Shown: positions 8,668 to 18,409 of the stretch, piece by piece | How the letters are laid out: the number at the start of each line of letters is the position of its first letter | Numbering within the stretch: position 1 is the stretch's first letter | NCBI RefSeq assembly: GCF_030436115.1 | Contig: NZ_CP129407.1 | Coordinates: 590,502-654,501, forward strand | Reading direction: 5' to 3' | Length of the DNA: 64,000 bases | DNA from: Borrelia sp. P9F1 | Lineage (GTDB): Bacteria; Spirochaetota; Spirochaetia; Borreliales; Borreliaceae | The notes under the pieces: model-generated | Database searches by the model: none | What the model was told of the DNA's origin: nothing | Seen by the model: only the letters and a program-made list of their open reading frames with translations | Translations under genes and position numbers: made by a program

Positions 8668-9486
8668 GTGAGCATAGAATGCTTGGATGTGTGCTTTTTT
8701 TATGGCAGGCACGAAGTTTACTCAAATTTAAATTTAGTTTTTTCAAAGCCCCAGACTTACCTGATTTTGGGTAAAAATGGGGTAGGTAAGACTACTTTAT
8801 TAAAGCTTATTAGTGGGCTTTTAAAACCGACTGAAGGAAAGATTCTTTTTAATTCTTTAAATGTTTTTCCAAGGAATCCCATAACTTTGGAAAGTTTGTT
8901 TTTTATTCCTGAAGAATTTAAGCTACCAAATATCTCTTTGATCGAGTATTGTAATTCTTTGTGTAAACTTTATCCAAAGTTTAATGAAGAGAATTTTAGA
9001 GAATGCTTATTGAAGTTTGATTTGGATATTAATCTTGAGTTTTCATCTTCTTCATATGGACAGAAAAAAAAGGGCATTATTGCTATAGCCGTAGCCACGG
9101 ATGTGCCTGTTTTAATATTTGATGAGCCTACAAATGGCCTTGACATTGCTTCCAAGAATGTTTTCAGAAGTGTTATAAGTAGTTTAGAAAATAAAATGGT
9201 TTTTATTACAGGACATAATGTTAGAGATTTAGTAGATATAGTAGACCATTTGACTGTTATTGATAACAAAAATGTTCTTTTTTCAAACTCAATTTCTCAT
9301 ATTAACGAGAACTATAAAGTTAAAATTGTAGATAAGTTGAGAGGAGAAGAGCTTTATTATGAGGAAATAAGGGATGGGTTTAAGGCACTTTATTTTGAAG
9401 ATGGGATTTGTGATAAGGCTATTGACCTTGAATTTTTCTTTTTATATGTGACTAGTGGTAAGGTAAGGAATTTAGTAAATGTTTAA
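8668..9486 (+). CDS. ABC transporter ATP-binding protein
   Basis: 272 aa nucleotide-binding subunit. Walker A is GKNGVGKTT near residue 36, the signature is a variant SSYGQKKKG in place of LSGGQ, Walker B is LIFDEPTNGLD, and a switch His occurs in ITGHN. About 60 residues after the ATPase core may contact the membrane partner. The start is GTG. The last 8 nt overlap the following membrane-protein gene, so the two are probably translated together as an ABC-2-type exporter. The substrate is unknown. Confidence 0.9.
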   Translation: MSIECLDVCFFYGRHEVYSNLNLVFSKPQTYLILGKNGVGKTTLLKLISGLLKPTEGKILFNSLNVFPRNPITLESLFFIPEEFKLPNISLIEYCNSLCKLYPKFNEENFRECLLKFDLDINLEFSSSSYGQKKKGIIAIAVATDVPVLIFDEPTNGLDIASKNVFRSVISSLENKMVFITGHNVRDLVDIVDHLTVIDNKNVLFSNSISHINENYKVKIVDKLRGEELYYEEIRDGFKALYFEDGICDKAIDLEFFFLYVTSGKVRNLVNV

Positions 9487-10321
9487 CTTGAAAAGGTTCT
9501 CTAGGCTTTTCAATATGGATTTTATTTATAACAAAAGATCATATCTTTATTTTTTTATGTCAGTCTTTGGTGTCCTCAATTTGATTCATCTCTTTTCAAG
9601 GGTTTGTTATAGTTTTAGTTTAATTGATCTTCCTGTTGATGGAATTATGTCTTTACTTTTTGTCTCGTCCTATTTTGTGTCAATACATATGATGTTGAAT
9701 CATTATAAGTTAATTCATGATCCGCTTACAAATGTGCTCTATTTATCTCTGCCCGTATCAACTCTAGAGAGGTATTTTTTTGTTTTGTTTAAGTTTTTAT
9801 TTGTACTGCCGTTGTTTTTAATTCTTTGCTATTATTTGAGTATAAATTTTGCTGTGCTATTAGATAGTATTTTTTTAAAAGAAAACAGGACGGATTTTTT
9901 TTCTTTAGGTCTTATTTTTAGATTTTTAGGCATAACTTATTTCCATTATCTAAAGGCTTTTCCTATATTTCTAATATCTAGGCTTTTGTTTAGAAGTTAT
10001 CCTCTTTTAAGGGCTATGGTTATAGGTGTTCTATTCCACATATTATTGGAAGCCTTTTTCAGTTTTGTTATATTTTTTACGGATAATAATTTATTTAAAA
10101 TTACGTATGATTTTAGTGTTTCAAATAAGGGACCTTACTTGTTTTTATTTAATACTAGTTCCGTTCTTTTTTCAGTTTTGTTGTATCCCTTCGCATATTT
10201 TGTTCTCAGAAACTTGGGGAATCCAAACAGCAAGACCGTTTCGGTAATTTTATTAGGCTTAACCTCTTTTTTCTCATTACTATTCTTTATGCTAGTAGCA
10301 ACGCTAGCCTTGTTATACTAG
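9479..10321 (+). CDS. Polytopic membrane protein, partner of the ABC ATPase
   Basis: 280 aa with about six hydrophobic segments, starting near residues 23-50 and ending with a C-terminal helix of about 25 residues. The ATG lies inside the 3' end of the ATPase gene, the arrangement expected for an ABC-2-type permease subunit. The sequence itself has no diagnostic permease motif that I can see, so the assignment rests on topology and gene coupling. The 240 nt that follow before pyrG are AT-rich and contain a TATAAT at 10473-10478 but no well-placed -35 box. Confidence 0.75.
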   Translation: MFNLKRFSRLFNMDFIYNKRSYLYFFMSVFGVLNLIHLFSRVCYSFSLIDLPVDGIMSLLFVSSYFVSIHMMLNHYKLIHDPLTNVLYLSLPVSTLERYFFVLFKFLFVLPLFLILCYYLSINFAVLLDSIFLKENRTDFFSLGLIFRFLGITYFHYLKAFPIFLISRLLFRSYPLLRAMVIGVLFHILLEAFFSFVIFFTDNNLFKITYDFSVSNKGPYLFLFNTSSVLFSVLLYPFAYFVLRNLGNPNSKTVSVILLGLTSFFSLLFFMLVATLALLY

Positions 10322-10561
10322 ATGCTTAAAGCATTTATATGATAGCATGCTCGTTTAGCTTAGACTTAAGTGCCCTCTCTTTAAGTAATATTTAAGATGG
10401 GTTTGCTACACTTGAAAAAGCGAGAACGTTTTTATTTTTATTAAAAAATAAAGAGTTTAATTTTTGAGTGTATATAATCTTTGATAATTATATATATTCA
10501 AAAATATAGAGTGCTGAAGACTTTATAAAAATTGAGTGTTGTAATTTTTGGGGGAGTGTTA

Positions 10562-12163
10562 ATGAAAAATAATCTAAAGATTTTAGTGGTGACAGGAGGT
10601 GTAATATCTGGTATAGGGAAGGGAGTGACATCGGCAAGTATTGCAAGATTATTTAGGGATGACTTAAAGATAACGCCAATTAAATGCGATGGGTATTTAA
10701 ATACAGACCCTGGTACTATCAATCCTGTTGAACATGGAGAAGTTTTTGTTCTTGATGATGGTGGAGAGGTTGACATGGATTTTGGGCATTACGAGAGATT
10801 TTTGAATTTAAATGCTAAGTCTAATTGGAATATTACCATGGGTAAAATATATAAAAATATTATTGATAATGAGAGACAAGGCAAATATTTGGGACGAACT
10901 GTACAACTTATACCCCATGTTACTGATGAGATAAAGGCAACAATTTTTAAAATTGCTAAAGAGGAAGGCAGTGAACTTTTGGTGATTGAAATAGGTGGGA
11001 CTGTAGGGGATATGGAAAATATTTTGTTTATTGAGGCTATGAGGCAAATAAGATATGAACTTGGAAGTAGTAGCATTGCTTTCGTACATTTAACTTATGT
11101 GCCGAGTCCTGCAGGGATTAATGAGCAAAAATCTAAGCCCACTCAGCAGAGTGTAAAGACACTGAACAAAGCTGGAATTTTTCCAGACTTAATTATTGCA
11201 AGAAGTTCTCAGCTTTTGACAAATCAAATAAGACAGAAAATAGCTATGTTTTGTAATGTCGATACTACCTTCATTATTGACAATACGGATGTTGCAACTG
11301 TTTATGAAATTCCTATCTCTTTTTACAAACAGGGATTACATGAGATTTTGGGATCTAAGTTTAAAATCAATATTAGACCCAAGATAGAAGAGCTTAATAG
11401 ATTGGTGAGTGTAATAAAGGGGAATCTTGTATCTCCTAGGAAGATAATAAATATAGCCATTTGTGGTAAATATGCCGAACTAGGAGACTCTTATGCATCA
11501 ATATTTGAGTCTTTGGTTCATGTGTCTGCTAATTTAGATGTTTTAATTAAGACAACCATAATTGACAGTACTAATTTTGATGAGGAAGTTTTAAGAAATG
11601 TAGATGGCCTTGTGGTTCCCGGTGGTTTTGGGGGTAGAGGATATGAGGGTAAAATTCTTGCAATTAAGTATGCAAGAGAGCATAATCTCCCCTTTCTTGG
11701 TATTTGCCTTGGCATGCAGCTTGCAGTAATTGAATTTGCACGAAATGTTTGTGGAATACTTGATGCGGATACTGAAGAAAATTTTGGGGGTAATTTTACA
11801 GGTAATTCTGTTATTCACTTATTGCCTGAACAAAAGGAGTTAAAAGATAAGGGAGCTACGATGCGACTTGGAGGTTATCCTGTGGTTTTGGAAAAGGATA
11901 CAATAGCTTTCAAACTTTATGAAAAAGAGAAGATTATTGAAAGGTTTAGACATAGATATGAGGTAAATAATAACTATCTTGATTTGTTTAAGAAAAATGG
12001 TCTTGTTGTTTCTGGGTTTTCTGAGGATTTTAAAATAGTAAAAATGGTAGAAATACAAAAGCATAAATTTTTTGTAGCCTGCCAGTTTCATCCTGAACTT
12101 ATTACAAGGTTGGAGAATCCGTCAAAACTCTTTCTAGGACTAGTTAAAGCCTGTCTTCAATGA
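10562..12163 (+). CDS. pyrG: CTP synthase
   Basis: 533 aa, usual family length. It aminates UTP to CTP using glutamine. The N-terminal synthetase domain has the P-loop-like [15 protein letters not shown] and [13 protein letters not shown]. The C-terminal class I glutaminase domain has PGGFGGRG, nucleophile C382 in GICLGMQ, and H510/E512 in QFHPE. The start is ATG 10562 with GGGGGAG upstream; the frame extends to a TTG at 10532, which has no ribosome-binding site. With pyrH in this window it covers two late steps of pyrimidine nucleotide supply. Confidence 0.97.
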   Translation: MKNNLKILVVTGGVISGIGKGVTSASIARLFRDDLKITPIKCDGYLNTDPGTINPVEHGEVFVLDDGGEVDMDFGHYERFLNLNAKSNWNITMGKIYKNIIDNERQGKYLGRTVQLIPHVTDEIKATIFKIAKEEGSELLVIEIGGTVGDMENILFIEAMRQIRYELGSSSIAFVHLTYVPSPAGINEQKSKPTQQSVKTLNKAGIFPDLIIARSSQLLTNQIRQKIAMFCNVDTTFIIDNTDVATVYEIPISFYKQGLHEILGSKFKINIRPKIEELNRLVSVIKGNLVSPRKIINIAICGKYAELGDSYASIFESLVHVSANLDVLIKTTIIDSTNFDEEVLRNVDGLVVPGGFGGRGYEGKILAIKYAREHNLPFLGICLGMQLAVIEFARNVCGILDADTEENFGGNFTGNSVIHLLPEQKELKDKGATMRLGGYPVVLEKDTIAFKLYEKEKIIERFRHRYEVNNNYLDLFKKNGLVVSGFSEDFKIVKMVEIQKHKFFVACQFHPELITRLENPSKLFLGLVKACLQ

Positions 12164-12219
12164 TTAACTTTAAGACCATTAAATCTAGTCTAGGGTAGAG
12201 TGTGAGTTTTACTTATTTC

Positions 12220-12248
12220 TTTAATATATTACAGAGATTTAATATAAT
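12220..12248 (+). promoter_or_regulatory. Candidate sigma-70 promoter for the nuclease-fold-like gene
   Basis: TTTAAT at 12220-12225 and TATAAT at 12243-12248 are separated by 17 nt. The predicted start near 12255 would give a leader of about 35 nt before the GTG at 12291. The -10 is a perfect match; the -35 is partial. Confidence 0.45.
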
Positions 12249-12290
12249 CTGTAGGGTATGTTGTCAGGAAATGTTTATTAGGGGGGTAGC

Positions 12291-12878
12291 GTGAAAGAGG
12301 AAGATATTAAGAAGACGATTGCAATGAAAAGGTTGGTTAAATACTTTTTTGATGAGCTTAAATATAGGATGAAAATACCCTGTTTGAGGCAGAGTAATAA
12401 AGATATGAGTACTAAATATATACTTCTTAATCTTTTCAGAAAGATAGCAAATCTTCCGTTTAACAAGAAATATGAAATTGAAGAGCAATTCCCTCTTGAC
12501 ATTGTGGGGAAAATAGTGCAAACGGATGCAGTTCTTATTAAGAGATTAGATTATGAGAGATGTGTTATTGTTGGTGTTATTGAAGCAAAGACGGATCAGA
12601 GCGATCTTGATTATGAGCTTGAGAGATTTTTTCTTCAGGGAAACAAAGTTAACGTTCTTTTTTGGCAACCAAAGAGGGTTATTCTTAAGCAGAATGAAGA
12701 ATTAATTGCGTTAGAATCAGATGATATTTTTAGGTTTGATAATGATTTTTATTTACCAGAAGTGAAAGCAAAGTTGGAGGAATTCATTGAGGTTTTTATG
12801 CGGTTTTTTTCTTATGAAGACATTTTATTTGAGTTTAATAAAATAAAGGGTAAGTATTCCCTAGTTAAGAATAATTGA
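12291..12878 (+). CDS. Small protein resembling the type I restriction HsdR N-terminal (PD-(D/E)XK-like) domain
   Basis: 195 aa, no signal peptide. The central region reads EIEEQFPLDIVGKIVQTDAV followed by VGVIEAKTDQSDLDYELERF. The order (Asp, then a hydrophobic strand ending E-A-K, then an acidic helix with Gln) matches the HSDR_N type of PD-(D/E)XK fold, with candidate active-site residues in the TDAV and EAK motifs. There is no helicase, specificity or methylase gene nearby, so it is not part of a standard restriction system. The start is GTG behind a GGGGGG tract. Function is unknown; a DNA-repair or nucleic-acid-binding role is only an inference. Confidence 0.7.
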   Translation: MKEEDIKKTIAMKRLVKYFFDELKYRMKIPCLRQSNKDMSTKYILLNLFRKIANLPFNKKYEIEEQFPLDIVGKIVQTDAVLIKRLDYERCVIVGVIEAKTDQSDLDYELERFFLQGNKVNVLFWQPKRVILKQNEELIALESDDIFRFDNDFYLPEVKAKLEEFIEVFMRFFSYEDILFEFNKIKGKYSLVKNN

Positions 12879-13011
12879 GACATTGAACCCTTGATGAGAG
12901 TGAATTTTTGTTGGGCGTACATTTTGAAGGAAATTTGGTTTCATCGGTTGGTTGTGGTATTTTATGGCTTGTGGGGGGCTATTTTAGTTTGGAAAGGCAT
13001 AGAGTCAAGTT

Positions 13012-14253
13012 ATGCCAGCGTTTTTAGGAAAAAATTGTTTTTGTGGTAAAATTCCTTTTATGCAAAAATTTTCATTTTTTAATAGAAAAAAAACTGATTT
13101 AGGTAAGAGGGCTGATTTAAATAAAGAGTCTGAGTCTTTGGAAAATTCTGCGGACAGGAAGAAAGATTTGCGGGTATATGAGTACAAGGCTCCGGTTAAG
13201 GAATTAGTAAAGGGATTTTATCATACCAAGGCTTCTGTTAGTAATGCGGTGCTTGGTATTGGGTTTTTATATAAAAATATCTTTGCTAATTTTGATAATC
13301 TTGAGCGAATGTTTGAGACAGTTATTAAGATGACCAATGAAGGGCGTTATCAGGCAAGTCTTATTTTTAGTGATATCGAGAGTATCAACGAGGAGAAATT
13401 GAAAAAGATTACTGCTGTTATTGTGAGTGTTCAGGGGAGTTTGGAGACGATAAATAGCTTCTTGGGTGCAACCAATATGATTTCTCTTAATGCTAAGCTT
13501 GAGGCAGCCAGGGCAAGGGAGTATGGGAAGGGTTTTTCTGTTGTTGCGGATGAGATTAAGCGTCTCTCGAATCAGGCAAAGAGTGTTATGAACATGATTT
13601 CTGTTAAGGAAATTGAGGAAGTTTCTAGGGATTTAGTTTCTGAGAATGTCAGAGATTTGCGGTCGGATGTGGATAAGTTTTTCTCAGATTTTCTTGAGAA
13701 ACTTGATTCTCTTAATGATTTGTTTAAGCATTTTGTTGGGTGTAAGGATGAATTTTTAACTTTAATTGATAACCTTGGGAGTGTTGAAGCTAACGTTTAT
13801 TGCCTAACAAGAAGTTGTGATTCTTTGTCCTGTTCCGATACCTTCATGTATTCTAATGATGAATTTTTAAAGGAACTGGAGTTTATCATTTCAGAACAGG
13901 TGTCTTGGATTAATGTTTTAAGGTTGGTTGTAGAAAATCAGAGGTGTATGGCTATTCAAACGGAACCTGTGAAGCATGGGTTTGGGTTATTTTATAAAGG
14001 TCTTTCCCCAAAGCAGGCCGATATTAAGGCAATTTGGGAAGATATTTATTCTTACTATTTGGACATGCATAAATTTGCCGTTAACATATTGAAAATATTT
14101 ACAGAGGATGGTTTTGACGATTCTGATTTAAGGAGAGCAGGAGATTTTTTGGCTCAAGCGGAAGGCATCTCAGAGGAGATTATTAGAAAGCTTGAATATG
14201 TTAAAAACAGGGTGTTTGAATTAGATAACAAAAATATTAATGTTTTTGCGTAG
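13012..14253 (+). CDS. Soluble methyl-accepting chemotaxis protein
   Basis: 413 aa from ATG 13012, or 397 aa from ATG 13060; neither start has a strong ribosome-binding site, and the extra 16 residues look atypical. There is no transmembrane segment. The signalling hairpin tip is recognisable as TNMISLNAKLEAARAREYGKGF around residues 158-179, followed by SVVADEIKRLS. Unlike typical receptors, the hairpin is followed by some 220 residues that may form a C-terminal helical sensory module. It is expected to sit in a cytoplasmic CheA/CheW array and sense an internal signal. By position it corresponds to mcp-1 of B. burgdorferi. Confidence 0.85.
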   Translation: MPAFLGKNCFCGKIPFMQKFSFFNRKKTDLGKRADLNKESESLENSADRKKDLRVYEYKAPVKELVKGFYHTKASVSNAVLGIGFLYKNIFANFDNLERMFETVIKMTNEGRYQASLIFSDIESINEEKLKKITAVIVSVQGSLETINSFLGATNMISLNAKLEAARAREYGKGFSVVADEIKRLSNQAKSVMNMISVKEIEEVSRDLVSENVRDLRSDVDKFFSDFLEKLDSLNDLFKHFVGCKDEFLTLIDNLGSVEANVYCLTRSCDSLSCSDTFMYSNDEFLKELEFIISEQVSWINVLRLVVENQRCMAIQTEPVKHGFGLFYKGLSPKQADIKAIWEDIYSYYLDMHKFAVNILKIFTEDGFDDSDLRRAGDFLAQAEGISEEIIRKLEYVKNRVFELDNKNINVFA

Positions 14254-14299
14254 GATTACCTTTCCTGGTAATTCTGTGCAAATACGTTGGGCGATTTAG

Positions 14300-14327
14300 T
14301 TGATGTTAGGCTAGGTTAGAGTATAAT
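14300..14327 (+). promoter_or_regulatory. Candidate sigma-70 promoter for dnaE-yggT-recG
   Basis: TTGATG at 14300-14305 and a perfect TATAAT at 14322-14327 are separated by 16 nt. The predicted start near 14334 leaves a leader of about 35 nt before dnaE. The next two genes follow within a few bases, so this may drive all three. Confidence 0.55.
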
Positions 14328-14371
14328 CTATTATTAAAGATCAGATTTTATTTTGGTGAAATAAGTTGAGT

Positions 14372-17300
14372 ATGAATTTGAGAGTTAAATTTGTTCATTT
14401 GCATGTTCATTCGGATTATTCTCTTTTAGACGGTGCGGCTCATATCGCGGGTATTGTCGCGAAGGCAAGAGAGCATAATATGTCTCATATTGCACTAACG
14501 GATCATGGTAATCTTTTTGGTGCTGTTAAGTTTTACAGAGAAGCAAAAAGGGTGGGGATAAAGCCCATAGTTGGCATTGAGGCGTATATGTCAAGTATGT
14601 CAAAGCATATAAAGAAGAATGATGATTTAGGAAAGCCCTCTTACCATTTAATTCTTCTTGCTAAAAATGAAATGGGCTATAGGAATTTATTGAAACTTAC
14701 AAGTATTTCTTATCTGGAAGGATTTTATTATCGTCCTAGGATAGATAAGAGTGATATTGAAAAGTACTCTGAGGGCCTCATCTGTACGTCTGCATGTATT
14801 GGTGGAATTATTCCACAACTGATTATGGCAAATAGGCTTGAAGATGCAAAGAATGAAATTCTTTGGTTTAAAAGTGTTTTTGGGGATGATTTTTATCTAG
14901 AACTACAGCGGCATGGGATTAGACAGCAAGATATTGTTAATGAGAAGTTAATTGCTTTTTCTAGGGAACTTAATGTTGCATTAACTGTTTCTAATGATTC
15001 TCATTATGTTAATAAGGAAGAAGCAACGGCTCAGGATATTATTGTCTGCATTGGAACAGGAGCTAAGAGAAGCGATCCTAATAGACTTAAGATGGAGACC
15101 AATGAATTTTATCTTAAGTCTCAGGAAGAGATGTGTGAACTTTTTAAAGATTTGCCGGAAGCTTTGGAAAATACCGTGCGAATTGCAGAAAAGTGTAATA
15201 ATTTCGAAATAACGTTTCCAGGCCCTATTTTTCCTGAGTACAGAATTCCTGGTGAGTTTGCTACACTGGGTCAATATTTGGAACACCTAACAATTGAAGG
15301 ATTGGGAGTTAGGTATGGGAGTCTAACTAAGGATATCAAGGAGCGTGCTTTATATGAACTATCAACAATAATTAAGATGGGGTTTGAGACTTATTTTTTA
15401 ATCGTTTGGGATTTTATTAAATTTGCGCATGATAATGGTATTCCCGTTGGTCCTGGGCGTGGGTCTGGGGCAGGTTCAATTGTCGCGTATGCTCTGAGAA
15501 TTACAGACATTGATCCTTTAAAATACAATCTTCTTTTTGAAAGATTCTTAAATCCTGAGCGTGTATCTATGCCTGATTTTGATATCGATTTTTGTTTTGA
15601 GCGTAGGGATGAAGTCATAGAATATGTTACAAGCAAATACGGAGAGGATAGAGTTGCTCAGATAATTACGTTTGGAACTTTAAAGCCTAAAGCCGTATTT
15701 AAAGATGTTGGGAGAGTACTAGATATACCTTTTGCTGAGTCCAATGAGCTCACCAAGCTCATCCCTGATGGTCCAAAGGTTTCTTTAAAAGCAGTCTTAG
15801 CAGACAAGAGTTTGAGAGAATATTTTAACAAGGGACCTTTGTATAAGGAAATGATGGATGCAGCTCTTGTGCTTGAGGGGATGAATAGGCATGTTTCAAC
15901 TCATGCGGCAGGTATTGTGATTTCTAGAGCTCCTTTAACGGAGTATGTTCCGCTTTACAAGGACTACAAGCAAAATACTGTTTCGACACAGTATACAATG
16001 GATTTGTTGGAAGATTGTGGGCTTGTGAAGATGGACTTTCTTGGTCTTAAGACATTGACTTTGATAAAGAATGCGGAAAATCTGATTAAAATCGTTAATC
16101 CTGATTTTAAAATAGAGGATATTTCTGAGAGTGATGCTAAGACCTTTAAGATGCTGTCTGAGGGACGTAGTACTTCTGTTTTTCAATTTGAGTCGGAGGG
16201 TATGCAGCAGGTTTTAAGGGAGGCTAAGCCTGATAGCATTGAAGATTTAATTGCTTTAAATGCACTTTATCGACCGGGGCCTATGCAGTTTATTCCTCAA
16301 TTTATTGCGGCTAAGACAGGAACTAGGAAGATTAAATATCCTCATCCAGATTTAAAGGAAGTGCTGCAACCAACGTATGGGGTTATTGTCTATCAGGAAC
16401 AGGTAATGGAAGTTGCAAGAATTATTGGGGGTTTTTCTCTTGGAAAAGCAGATATCTTAAGACGTGCAATGGGAAAGAAGAAAGAAGATGAAATGAACAA
16501 GATGAAGATCGACTTTTTAAAGGGGGCACTTCTTAAAGGTTATGATGAGGGGATTGCAAGTGATATATTTGAACTTTTAAAACCCTTTGCAGGCTATGGT
16601 TTTAATAAATCGCATGCAGCGGCGTATTCTTTAATAGCCTATCAGACGGCATATCTTAAGGCTAATTATCCTGAAAATTTTATGGCAGCCAACTTAACAA
16701 ATGAGATTAATAATAGTGAGAAACTTTCTTACTATATTGAAGAAGCGAAATCTATTGGGATTAATGTTTTAAAACCTGATGTGAATCAGTCTTTTAAGGA
16801 GTTTCGTGTAATGGAGTCAAATATATCTTATGGTCTTAATGGGATTAAGAATATTGGGGGGGCTATGGTTGACTTTGTTATTGCTGAGAGAGAGGAGAAT
16901 GGGAAGTATCAATCCTTTGAAGATTTTATTAGAAGGGTAGATGATAGGGTTATAAATAGAAAATTTCTTGAGTCTGGAATAAAGTCTGGACTTTTTGACA
17001 GTCTTGGCCAAAACAGAAGAACACTTGTTGAAAATCTTGATAGATTGTTGGAGGTTGTATCTAAGGATAAGAATGATGAGAAACTTGGCCAGAATAGTTT
17101 ATTTGGATCTCTTGGGGTTCATAAAGCTGTGCAGGAGGGTTTTAATTATGACTTGCTTGAGGAGTATTCTTATTCCGATCTTTTAAGATTTGAGAAGGAG
17201 CTTTTAGGTTTTTATGTATCTGGGCATCCTCTTGATCCGTATAGGGCCGCAATAGAAAGCTTTACAACCTTAAATGTGCCAGAAGAGCTTGCTATTAAAA

Positions 17301-17815
17301 AGAATAGCATTGTGCAATTTGCCGGTGCTTTAAATTCAATAAAGACTATACATACTAAGAAAAGTAATTCTAGGATGGCTTTCGGGGCTGTTGAAGATTT
17401 TAAAGGTACAATCGAAATTGTGATTTTTACCGAAAATTACGAGAGATACAAGCATTTACTTATTGAAGGTAATGTAATTGGGGTTGTAGGGAAGCTTACT
17501 CTGAGTAGGGATAAATTTTCAATAGTTGTTGAAAAGGCATTGAGCATTGAAGAACTGTCTGTTAATAAGATTAATAACCTTCATATTAAATTTGTTAATG
17601 AAAGATTAGGTAATTCTGATCTCCTTTACTCTTTAAAGGATAGAATCTTTAAGTTTGAAGATGATACAGGATCTGCACAGGTTTATCTTTATTTAGGCAG
17701 TAATGATAGAAATTTGAAGCTAAAATTAAGTTCAATTTTAAATTTTAAGCCGAATGAAGTTATGATTAATGAGCTGAGGCAGCATGAGATAGTAGAGGAT
17801 GTTTGGTTTGATTAG
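14372..17815 (+). CDS. dnaE: DNA polymerase III alpha subunit
   Basis: 1147 aa replicative polymerase. The N-terminal PHP domain begins HLHVHSDYSLLDG with a following TDHGN. The palm carries MPDFDIDF near residue 400 and the third catalytic Asp in KMDFLGLKTL near residue 554, matching the E. coli D401/D403/D555 arrangement. An HhH region and an OB-fold (IVQFAGALNSIK onward) occupy the C-terminal part. I prefer ATG 14372; TTG 14366 is two codons upstream and neither has a clear ribosome-binding site. The stop codon overlaps the ribosome-binding site of the next gene. Confidence 0.96.
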   Translation: MNLRVKFVHLHVHSDYSLLDGAAHIAGIVAKAREHNMSHIALTDHGNLFGAVKFYREAKRVGIKPIVGIEAYMSSMSKHIKKNDDLGKPSYHLILLAKNEMGYRNLLKLTSISYLEGFYYRPRIDKSDIEKYSEGLICTSACIGGIIPQLIMANRLEDAKNEILWFKSVFGDDFYLELQRHGIRQQDIVNEKLIAFSRELNVALTVSNDSHYVNKEEATAQDIIVCIGTGAKRSDPNRLKMETNEFYLKSQEEMCELFKDLPEALENTVRIAEKCNNFEITFPGPIFPEYRIPGEFATLGQYLEHLTIEGLGVRYGSLTKDIKERALYELSTIIKMGFETYFLIVWDFIKFAHDNGIPVGPGRGSGAGSIVAYALRITDIDPLKYNLLFERFLNPERVSMPDFDIDFCFERRDEVIEYVTSKYGEDRVAQIITFGTLKPKAVFKDVGRVLDIPFAESNELTKLIPDGPKVSLKAVLADKSLREYFNKGPLYKEMMDAALVLEGMNRHVSTHAAGIVISRAPLTEYVPLYKDYKQNTVSTQYTMDLLEDCGLVKMDFLGLKTLTLIKNAENLIKIVNPDFKIEDISESDAKTFKMLSEGRSTSVFQFESEGMQQVLREAKPDSIEDLIALNALYRPGPMQFIPQFIAAKTGTRKIKYPHPDLKEVLQPTYGVIVYQEQVMEVARIIGGFSLGKADILRRAMGKKKEDEMNKMKIDFLKGALLKGYDEGIASDIFELLKPFAGYGFNKSHAAAYSLIAYQTAYLKANYPENFMAANLTNEINNSEKLSYYIEEAKSIGINVLKPDVNQSFKEFRVMESNISYGLNGIKNIGGAMVDFVIAEREENGKYQSFEDFIRRVDDRVINRKFLESGIKSGLFDSLGQNRRTLVENLDRLLEVVSKDKNDEKLGQNSLFGSLGVHKAVQEGFNYDLLEEYSYSDLLRFEKELLGFYVSGHPLDPYRAAIESFTTLNVPEELAIKKNSIVQFAGALNSIKTIHTKKSNSRMAFGAVEDFKGTIEIVIFTENYERYKHLLIEGNVIGVVGKLTLSRDKFSIVVEKALSIEELSVNKINNLHIKFVNERLGNSDLLYSLKDRIFKFEDDTGSAQVYLYLGSNDRNLKLKLSSILNFKPNEVMINELRQHEIVEDVWFD

Positions 17816-17826
17816 GAGGATTGATT

Positions 17827-18399
17827 TTGATAGTAGAAACTTTGACTATCTTTTTAAATATTTATAGGATTTTAATTTTAATTAGAATTATTCTTAGTTG
17901 GCTTGTATCCTCAGGAATTAACACCAATGCATTTTTTAGATTTGTATACAATGCGACAGAGCCGTTTTTGTCTATGTTTAGGAGAATTAAGTTCTTCAGG
18001 TTTGGTATGTATGATTTCTCACCAATCGCGGCTTTGATTACTCTTACAATATTTGAGAGAATGTTGTCTTATGGTGATTATAAACTCTCTACATTTATTA
18101 TGTTGTTTATTATTGAGATTTGGGGAATATTTAGGAGTGTTTTTTTTGCTTTTATTCTTTTCTTTTCTCTAAGATTGATCCTTTTGTTTCTACATCTATT
18201 TGATGGCACTGATTTCATGAAAAGCGTCGATTCGTTGTTAATTCCCTTATCTGTTAAGATAAACAACATGGTTACAGATAAGCATATGTCTTATGTTCTT
18301 AATCTCGTAGCGGCATCTTTGCTCCTTTTGGCATTTATAATTATTTTTGAGCAGGCTATATTTGCTATTAGTATTCTAGCTTCTCATTTGCCTTTTTAG
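17827..18399 (+). CDS. YggT-family integral membrane protein
   Basis: 190 aa with two similar hydrophobic halves, the usual duplicated YggT architecture: a helix, a short arginine-containing loop with a Pro-rich turn (TEPFLSMFRRI in the first copy, DSLLIPLSVKI in the second) and another helix. The TTG at 17827 is favoured because AGGAGG at 17815-17820 is correctly spaced for it and too close to the TTG at 17821. It sits between dnaE and recG with almost no spacing. YggT proteins are linked to cell shape or division in other bacteria, but the function here is unknown. Confidence 0.8.
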   Translation: MIVETLTIFLNIYRILILIRIILSWLVSSGINTNAFFRFVYNATEPFLSMFRRIKFFRFGMYDFSPIAALITLTIFERMLSYGDYKLSTFIMLFIIEIWGIFRSVFFAFILFFSLRLILLFLHLFDGTDFMKSVDSLLIPLSVKINNMVTDKHMSYVLNLVAASLLLLAFIIIFEQAIFAISILASHLPF

Positions 18400-18409
18400 G
18401 AAAATTTTG

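Noticed and set aside
14255-14272. Hairpin ATTACC...GGTAAT after the soluble MCP gene
   Set aside because: Only six pairs and no T-run follow; too weak to call a terminator.
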